64,000 bases of DNA from NCBI RefSeq assembly GCF_032062135.1, contig NC_092859.1:72925580-72989579 (forward strand), written 5' to 3'. The position numbers were made by a program, and so were the translations under genes. The stretch's first letter is position 1; every line of letters begins with the position of its first letter. Of this stretch, positions 57,170 to 64,000 are shown in pieces. The stretch comes from Pyxicephalus adspersus (taxonomy: Eukaryota > Chordata > Amphibia > Anura > Pyxicephalidae). The notes beneath the pieces are model-generated. The model did no database searches and had not been told where the DNA came from. It saw only the letters and a program-made list of their open reading frames with translations.

Positions 57170-59861
57170 TTTTATATTATCATTGCTCTGTGCAGTGCTG
57201 TTCAATAATGTCAGAGGGAAATATCTTGAAATAATAATATCAGCACATCTTATCATTATTTAGCTTGCATCCATCCATTCCTTTATCAATTTGTAACACA
57301 AAGGTAAACAAATTAGCAAATGCTATTTTGTTTGGGCAGATGATTTTTGCAGAGAAACAAAGTGTTGCTGTAACATCTTGTGTGGAATGGAGAAGATGTT
57401 TATTACCAGATCAGTAGGCTAATTTGCTGCAGTGAAACGAACAACTAAACACCAAATGTGCACAGATAACATTTTTATATTCTCCAAATAACTATATTGC
57501 CCTTTTTACACATTTATTTTGGTTGGTATTTTATTATATAAAGAAGCACAAACAACACAATCAGCAATAATAGGTTGCTTTAAATAGGTTTTAATAGGTT
57601 TATTGTATGTAAGTAGGTGTTTATCATGGGAATTAATATTTCTATCATGTAAAATGTCAGAAAATCACACATCTGTCAGCAGTTTTCAAAACCAACATTT
57701 ATTTTTTAGATGGTGCCATTGACTTAAAACCCAACTCGTGTTTGGATTCAAAGAAGAAGTGTAACCAACCTTTTCAATAAATAAAAAGCAGCTCTGACTG
57801 CTATTGTCATCCTATTTCTGCTATTTTACTAACAACTGTTCTAGCAATGCTGCACCTCTTTTTATCTGGGTTAAATAATCCTCAGCATCATTTACCCCAA
57901 CTCTCGTGAGCCCAGGGAATGAGGACTGCACCACCTACTTTGCTCAGCTTACAACAAGCATTTAACCCTTATAATGTGGGAGTAACCCCCGTAAAAATAT
58001 GTTTTTCTATCCTATTTATATATAGAAGGATGGCATCTGGGAAGGACTGACAGAGTATCAGGGGCCCACAAGTGCAGGACAGGGAATGGGGTCAAGAAAC
58101 AGGCAGGGTCAGCAATAAGAAATCAGTGTCTGGGAACTGGAAGGCTATAAAGGACGATTATCCAATGGTAAGGCAAAGTCATAGCCAAGAACTAATCTGG
58201 TCATTGGTTGCAGCAAATACACTAAAATCCCAATATTCTGCACACAGCCTCAATGTATGTGCTGTGGATGCCAACACAGACACAATCACAGCTAAAGGGA
58301 AACTGGCAATGCTGCAGGCTGTAGAGCAGAGGACAAAAACCAAATTGTTTGTTCTGTGCTGCTGCAAGCAATGCCCTTGGAAGGAATAAATTGAGTGCGC
58401 TGGACTGCAGTGACTTACAAAGCGGTATTGTCAGCCAAGTATTAGTCACCTAACATTAAGGTAATAAAAATGGACTCTTCAATTTTGTTACTATTGCAAT
58501 GCTTCTTGAATAAAATCAGCAATTTGATTCAGGCAACTAAAAATTTGATGACATAATAGTATTGGAAATACCATTTTTATGGAATAATCCCAACTAAACC
58601 AAAAACTAAACTAGGAAAATTCTTCAGAAATCTTCAGACTGATAGGAATAGAAACAGTGAATGGAAGGAAATTGGTGCACAGAATATCTGCTTTATTACC
58701 AAATGTTCTTGCCAATATCCTATCGTCCCTAGATTTCTGTAGTAGGGTCAATTATGTGTGACCATGTGACACCTAAAGTAGGAATACAATAGATACCAGA
58801 CACCCCAGAATACTTGTATTTCAGTGGAAAACATAGGTCAGAGAATAGGTAGGAAATTGCAGAAAACTGCAGGGGCACAATAGGTTCTACCAGACAGGCA
58901 CAGGCAGTGTATACAATGGGTTTTCAAATGTGTAAAGTTTAGTTCCAAAGGTAATACTCACGCTTTACACTAATCTATATTTTTGCACTGAAAATTTTGT
59001 TCAGTTAGTTGGGCTTTAAACAAAGATCCACTGAAGTAGATGGGTATACAGCATGAAATGCAAAGCCAAAGAATATAAGTGGCCTGGTGGATGGATGAAT
59101 AATGTGCCCTTTAAAATGGCTAAATGATGGTATTTGATGAATGTCAGTGAAATGATTATTTTCAGAATCACTTACCATTGCTGAAAAGATTAATACTTTG
59201 GCCTATGCTTCAACTGAGTCATACATCGTGGACACATTTCAGGAATCACGTTGCAGAGAAATAGCCTAAAAAGCTTCAATGATCAGTGTGGCACTTATTT
59301 GACATAAATAACCCATATGACATTTAAAGACATGTATACATTACCTTTAAACCTGTACTTAGAGCATACAGAACTTCTAAATGCCTCTTATGAAGAAGAG
59401 TAATTTTTACATTTCAGCTATGAGCCAATTAATTCAGCAAAAACTTGTAAAAAAAAAAGATAAAGTAATGGTATAATGTAATGCTATAATGTTTTATAAT
59501 ATAGAACACTGGAAACAAAAAAAGACAGACTAAAACAAATGAATGAAGGAAAAAAATATAAAAAAATTGTAATTGCTGGAGAAATCAAGAAGAGTCAGAT
59601 AAGGGACAGTATTAGTTGATTTATACTGAAGAAAGTTAACTTATAGTTAAAAAAAAAAAGGTAAATACTATGTAATCCTACAGTTGTTTTTTCATTAACA
59701 AACTTGATAATGAAGTTTATAAATCTTTTTGACACTGGGAGCTTTGTCTTACATAGCAGTAACTATAGATACATACCAGGTATTGGTCAATCAAGGAGAT
59801 CAGCGCAGGTAGAGGAATAGGGTACTGGAAATCCTAAGATCCTTATTTACAACAAATATGG
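57167..59861. other. Unassigned sequence
   Basis: 58050-58400 has words such as GGGGTCAAGAAACAGGCAGG that resemble the reverse strand of CCTGACC-rich LTRs, and a 105-codon frame on the plus strand with shadows on the minus. An LTR remnant is possible but unsupported. The rest shows nothing. Confidence 0.4.
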
Positions 59862-60365
59862 CTATACTTGCGTCTTCATTATGAACATATGAACAAAAAT
59901 TACGAAAGCACCTATGGAAACAAATATAAAGACAGTTTCAACATACAGGTAGTATGGGAAGTGGTGACATCCAAACACACAACTGTTTTTTCTCTGAAAT
60001 AAAAGAGCAAAATTGCTAAACCGATGTGATGCTTTCTTCCCCCAAAAAATGTCAGCTTGCATGAAGCTGTGGGCTACAGAAGAAAGTTGCATTAATGCAA
60101 AAATCACTCCATTTATATATGTAGATAACATCACTAAGGGAACTTTTAATAAAGTAATAAACATGACATTAACCAAACATTCACAGGAGGTTACATACAC
60201 ACATACACCAAAAAGATACACGTTAAGAAAATATTGCATTTCCTGCTTTATAAATATTTCTTGTGAGTTATGAACATCATTATGTACCTTTATCACACAA
60301 TCTAATTTCTGTGTTTTAGGTCCTTTATTTTTTATATGATGCAAATATTTTCCAATGTGGTCCAA
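59862..60365 (-). CDS. Unexplained 167-codon open frame
   Basis: The longest uninterrupted frame in the window that no recognised repeat explains. Starts MDHIGKYLHHIKNKGPKTQK. Residues about 46-100 are strongly hydrophobic and broken by short polar gaps (VYLFGVCVYVTSCECLVNV, LKVPLVMLSTYINGVIFALM), and residues about 141-163 form another (YLYVETVFIFVSIGAFVIF); the end is HMFIMKTQV. This could suggest a few membrane spans, but AT-rich DNA readily encodes Phe, Ile and Tyr by chance. I see no family motif, splice context or neighbouring exon. It may be noise, a decayed multipass receptor exon or part of an unknown element. Confidence 0.12.
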   Translation of the reverse strand: MDHIGKYLHHIKNKGPKTQKLDCVIKVHNDVHNSQEIFIKQEMQYFLNVYLFGVCVYVTSCECLVNVMFITLLKVPLVMLSTYINGVIFALMQLSSVAHSFMQADIFWGKKASHRFSNFALLFQRKNSCVFGCHHFPYYLYVETVFIFVSIGAFVIFVHMFIMKTQV

Positions 60366-61059
60366 ATCCTATCCCTGATCATTAAACCTGCATAATCACA
60401 ACATCTTTGCATATAAAATAGTTAAGGATTAACTCATAAACCTCATATACGAGTGACAGTGGCAATCTGTGTGCTGCTTGGTTTAAAGAACAGGAGGATT
60501 AGATTATAGTCCAAATCTTGCTAATTAGAGCCTCCCAGGGACAGATCTACAGCTGTTCTGAAATACAGTACACATCCTGTTTCTATTGATTTTGCCCAAT
60601 AATGCTGCAAGCCTCGGATTTTTGACTATAACCAGTGTTTGTTCATTGGTAGTGTATGTGGCACGGCACTATACTGTAATCTATAGGCCATACTCCTTCC
60701 TTCTATGGCCAGAAATATACAAATCATATTATAAACCATTATGGAATGTTTGTGGAGTGGATTTTTTCCAAAACAAATATGGTAAAAAAATATTTAGGGT
60801 TTAAAATCCTGATAATTTATCACACATATTCTTTTACTGACACCACTGGTGCATTTCCATATACACAGAGAAAATAGATATATAAAATGTAAGGATTGTA
60901 TCTAACTAATTTGAATTGATATATGTGTAAGTGTGAATAGTCTATAAAAGTGTTGCACTTTTAGGGTAATTTTTTGGATGAGGTTAGAATTATCAGGAAA
61001 TTACATTTGAATTAAAGACACGCTATAAATGCAGGGTGTCATGGTCCTACCCTCTAAGG
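60366..61059. other. Unassigned AT-rich sequence
   Basis: No feature recognised. The last bases provide the left copy of the target duplication of the next MITE. Confidence 0.45.
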
Positions 61060-61328
61060 AAATGTTACTCAACCAATGTTCCTCCAGAGGATATTGGGAG
61101 TTCCTTGAGCAATGAGCACTTTGTCATTCCCAGGTCAGATTAGGTGACACTAATGATCATTTTGGCTACTTGTAAAGGTGATATTCTTTCCACTGGCCAG
61201 CAATTTAGGAAGCATTCTTCCCTAATGACCACCACACTATACTATGAGCTGTAGATAGAAAATTATAGGGGGGATTCCTTGAAGACCTGAAAGTTATTCT
61301 CCAATTTTTAAAAGGTTAAGAAACACTG
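61060..61328 (+). mobile_element. hAT-like MITE, second family, copy 2
   Basis: Starts AAATGTTACTCAACCAATGT and ends AAAGGTTAAGAAACACTG, imperfect inverted repeats built on CTCAACC/GGTTAAG. The octamers CTCTAAGG (61052-61059) and TTGTAAGG (61329-61336) match at 6 of 8. It matches the reverse complement of 52370-52632 through TTAGGTGACACTAATGATCA and GAAGACCTGAAAGTT. 269 bp, no coding capacity. Confidence 0.8.
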
Positions 61329-61336
61329 TTGTAAGG

Positions 61337-62243
61337 GGTCATGACCATGGCACGCCTCATTAATTGTATTGATGCAGAAAGTGTTGCAGAGCCTTTGTTT
61401 GTATCACCAGAGTACTCCCCAGGACCAGAGAAGTTGGAAATGGAAAAATAATGTCACGAAACCCAGATACATATCTAACCAGGGTTAATGTTAAAAAATC
61501 AACATATATTGTGCTACTACCTTTCACTGTGACATGACAACACCACTATTTCATTTCTGGATGGTAACGAAAACAAACCTCTCTTCATCTCCTCCCCTCT
61601 TCTTATGTATATAACCTCGTCTAGGGCACAGACAAGAGCACAAGACATTAATAAGCTCACAAGATATTTAAGCAAAATAGGCTGCTATTTTTCGTACCTT
61701 TTAGAGTTTGTCATGCACTTTAACTTATTATTCTAATTTAGCTTTGTGAATCAAGTCCATGTTGCTATTTATAGGGAGTGAACATTGCTACTAAATTCCT
61801 TTAAGGCTATAAAAGTATGTAGTAAGCCCAATTTGTGTTATCCCAAAGAAATTGTTTAATTATCTTTATAAATGTATTATAGTATTACACTGTTATGCAA
61901 TTACATGAATTGCCCATTTTCATTACACTTAATTTTACCTATTAAAATTTGCATCTTGATAATTACTTTTTATTAGGACTTAATTTTGTGTTGAATTTCT
62001 ACTTACATGAATGGCATTATTACAGTGTCTATGAGTCTATAAATTTTATGCTGCCTGACAGGTAGTTTAAAAAAAGGGCTTTGATGTCATTAAAAATTGA
62101 ATGTATATCAGTAAATAACAAACTAATCTTTTTAACAACTATATTTTGTATTTTTTCTGAAAGTGTCAGGGATATAACAATAAAACGGTTGTGATTTGGT
62201 ACTCAGTTAACTCACAAGTATCTTCTTGCAGATATCCGTGCAT
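61337..62243. other. Unassigned AT-rich sequence
   Basis: No feature recognised. Confidence 0.45.
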
Positions 62244-62640
62244 TAAAGTGCATGGAAGTAAACTAAAAAAAAAAAAACAACTCACTCACCTTTACTTTTG
62301 CTGATTCGTTGATCCCTCTGTAGTCTTTCTGGTTCGGGCCATGCTGCCATCTTCTTTGCCCTCCCACCTCCTACCTATGGTAGATGGGGAAAAACTTAAT
62401 GTCAATCTCACTGCGCATGCGTGAGATCGGCATTTTCTTTTTACCCAGTGGAGAAAAAGCTCCTTCTCCTTCAGGAATGAGCAGCCAAAAGCTTCCTGGG
62501 ATGTATGACATATGTATCCCAGGGAGCTCTGCGCTCCAATGACTAAGGTAGAATAGATAAAACTGTTCCCTTTTTTTTTTTTTTTTATAAATAACCCTTA
62601 AACTTTTCCCCCACCAACATTCCAGTAATAAAAACACTTT
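62244..62640 (-). repeat. Interspersed repeat shared with 14913-15185, copy 2
   Basis: Contains ATTAAAGTGCATGGAAGTAA, a 13-base A-run, CACTCACCTTTACTTTTG, GATTCGTTGATCCCTCTG, GCCATCTTCTTTGCCC and GCATGCGTGAGATCGGC. It continues past the end of the shorter copy through a T-run (62573-62586) to ATAAAAACAC. A region with CCTGGGATG...TATCCCAGGG forms a stem at about 62496-62524. No coding content. Confidence 0.55.
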
Positions 62641-64000
62641 TTTTGTTTTCTAAACAATCCTTTATATTTTTTTTTAAAAGTTCATGAGAGTACCCCCAAT
62701 CTACAAACTCTTCCTAAGCTAAACACCGCTAACCCCAACAGGCTCCTAGCCACTACCACTCTGGCTTGGGAACAGTTAGCGGTCATCCTCTGCTCCCTCT
62801 TTGCCCCCACAACAACCCAGTGTCATGTCGGGCTCCACATGCCCCGAACTTCATACTGTGATGGGTTTGCATTATCCTGTTTTTTTTTAATTTTTTAACT
62901 CCCATGGACCAACCAAAGAGCCGCCTTTTGCTGCCATGACATAAACTCAACCCCCCAGTGCCCAAATACAGGGAGGGAGGGTGGGCAATTTCCTCTTCTT
63001 TGCTATTCTGGACAAGGCATTCCCCTCACCTCCGCCAATGGTGCTGCTTCTCCCGGGTATATATACAGTCTATAACCACAAATACCTCCAGTTATGATCA
63101 GTGTCAGGATGAGTTGCAGAGGCCTCTGGAGTTGACGGTAACAAAGGTGTCCTGATGAGATGATCCTGGAAACAGCAGCAAGGAGATCCTCCAACTGACA
63201 ATTGGGCTGTGTATGCTGCGATCCTGGATTGCAGGGATGCAGCCAAAGTCTCAAGAGTTCAGGAACAGTACATCTGCATTACCACTTAGACCCTAGCAAT
63301 CACACTAATCTGCCAATGCAACTGGACCTCTGCTACCTATGGGCCATCGGATGTCTAACCTATGCTAGATGTAACTAGACAGGGGGTGCAGATCAGCAAG
63401 GATAACTGAAAGGGCTGAGACAATATATATATTTGTGTATATAGCTGATACACTGACAGTAGGGATATCCCAAAGTGATCTCTGATAAGATATCACATAT
63501 ACCCCATTAATACAGAGGGAATTATTATAATAATGCACTACACACAGACAAGGCGTGTGTTCTGGAAGGGATGCAGGCACCTATCCTGGCTGAGCACATG
63601 TTCTCATCTCTGTCCCTGTACTTCCTGCATTTCTCTATATCCTGGTGGGCTTTCTAAGGCCACTATCAGGGGCAGGAAACACTTCAACAACTTTTTTTGC
63701 AATTTACAAAGTTACAACTCAGCTAGCAGATAGAAAAAGGCAGTCCCCTACACACAGTTGGGAGTACAGTCTTGGCCCCCGCCAGCGGCACTCCAAATTT
63801 CACAGTCACTTCCTCCAAACTGCTCAACAATGATGCACACACAAACGATCCAGCAGGACCAATGCAAAGAAAATCATCCAGGTATTATAAAACAAATTGA
63901 ACTCCAGACACCCTTCTAACTACGCATTCAATAAAGGTGCTAAACATTTCAAACAATGCACATGATTTTGAACATGCCATAGGCAGGCATTTATCCAAGT
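62641..64000. other. Unassigned, less AT-rich sequence to the window end
   Basis: C-rich at 62690-62850 and 62940-63050; frames of 60-83 codons without domains. The texture (CTCCTGGCAGCG-like words, GGCCCCCGCCAGCGGCACTC at 63775-63794) suggests an unnamed repeat or retroelement piece, which I cannot prove. Confidence 0.35.

Overview
This is AT-rich, intron-scale vertebrate DNA with no host gene that I can recognise. It looks amphibian, probably a neobatrachian (ranid-like) frog. The evidence is the mixture of repeats: irritans-type mariner copies, many short hAT-like and fold-back MITEs, a Tx1/L1-like LINE, a Rex/CR1-type LINE with its characteristic 3' tail, a tRNA-headed SINE carrying a related tail, and Gypsy-type LTR pieces. 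Species assignment is inference. There is no bacterial-style operon, CRISPR array, rRNA gene or clear host tRNA gene. Almost all open frames are short chance ORFs or lie inside repeats.

Layout. 1-9.9 kb: a TTAA-ended element, LINE tails, a Gypsy LTR whose two halves are separated by an empty-site copy of its own flanks plus a single N (3.88-6.50 kb, most likely two haplotypes joined by the assembler), a SINE, and a cluster of broken mariner copies (7.37-9.22 kb). 10-24 kb: mostly unassigned AT-rich sequence with scattered MITEs, a dead LINE reverse transcriptase (17.9 kb), a 700-bp TA-flanked DNA transposon (22.1 kb) and a Tc1-like transposase relic (23.2 kb) followed by two tight hairpins. 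24-36 kb: palindromic MITEs, the second copy of the window-start element, an LTR-like fragment and three tandem arrays of very different age (29.99, 33.03 and 35.57 kb). 36-48 kb: the densest repeat district, with a perfect AT palindrome, two large fold-back elements (39.9 and 43.3 kb), a CpG-rich young MITE (42.25 kb), two hAT MITEs with 8-bp target duplications, a near full-length 1.2-kb mariner (44.35 kb), and an L1-like LINE inserted inside the tail of a Rex/CR1-like LINE (46.0-47.7 kb). 48-64 kb: mostly unassigned sequence, some of it possibly conserved non-coding, with two further hAT MITEs, a self-nested fold-back MITE, a long TA microsatellite and one unexplained 167-codon frame at 59.9-60.4 kb.

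The pieces do not form a pathway. The window records successive transposon insertions, nesting and local duplication. The most useful observations are the probable haplotype mis-join, the nested LINE pair with a reconstructable empty site, the mariner copy that keeps its catalytic triad despite a premature stop, the large hairpins, and a MITE supergroup with shared termini and AAT flanks. I did not find a convincing undescribed biological system.
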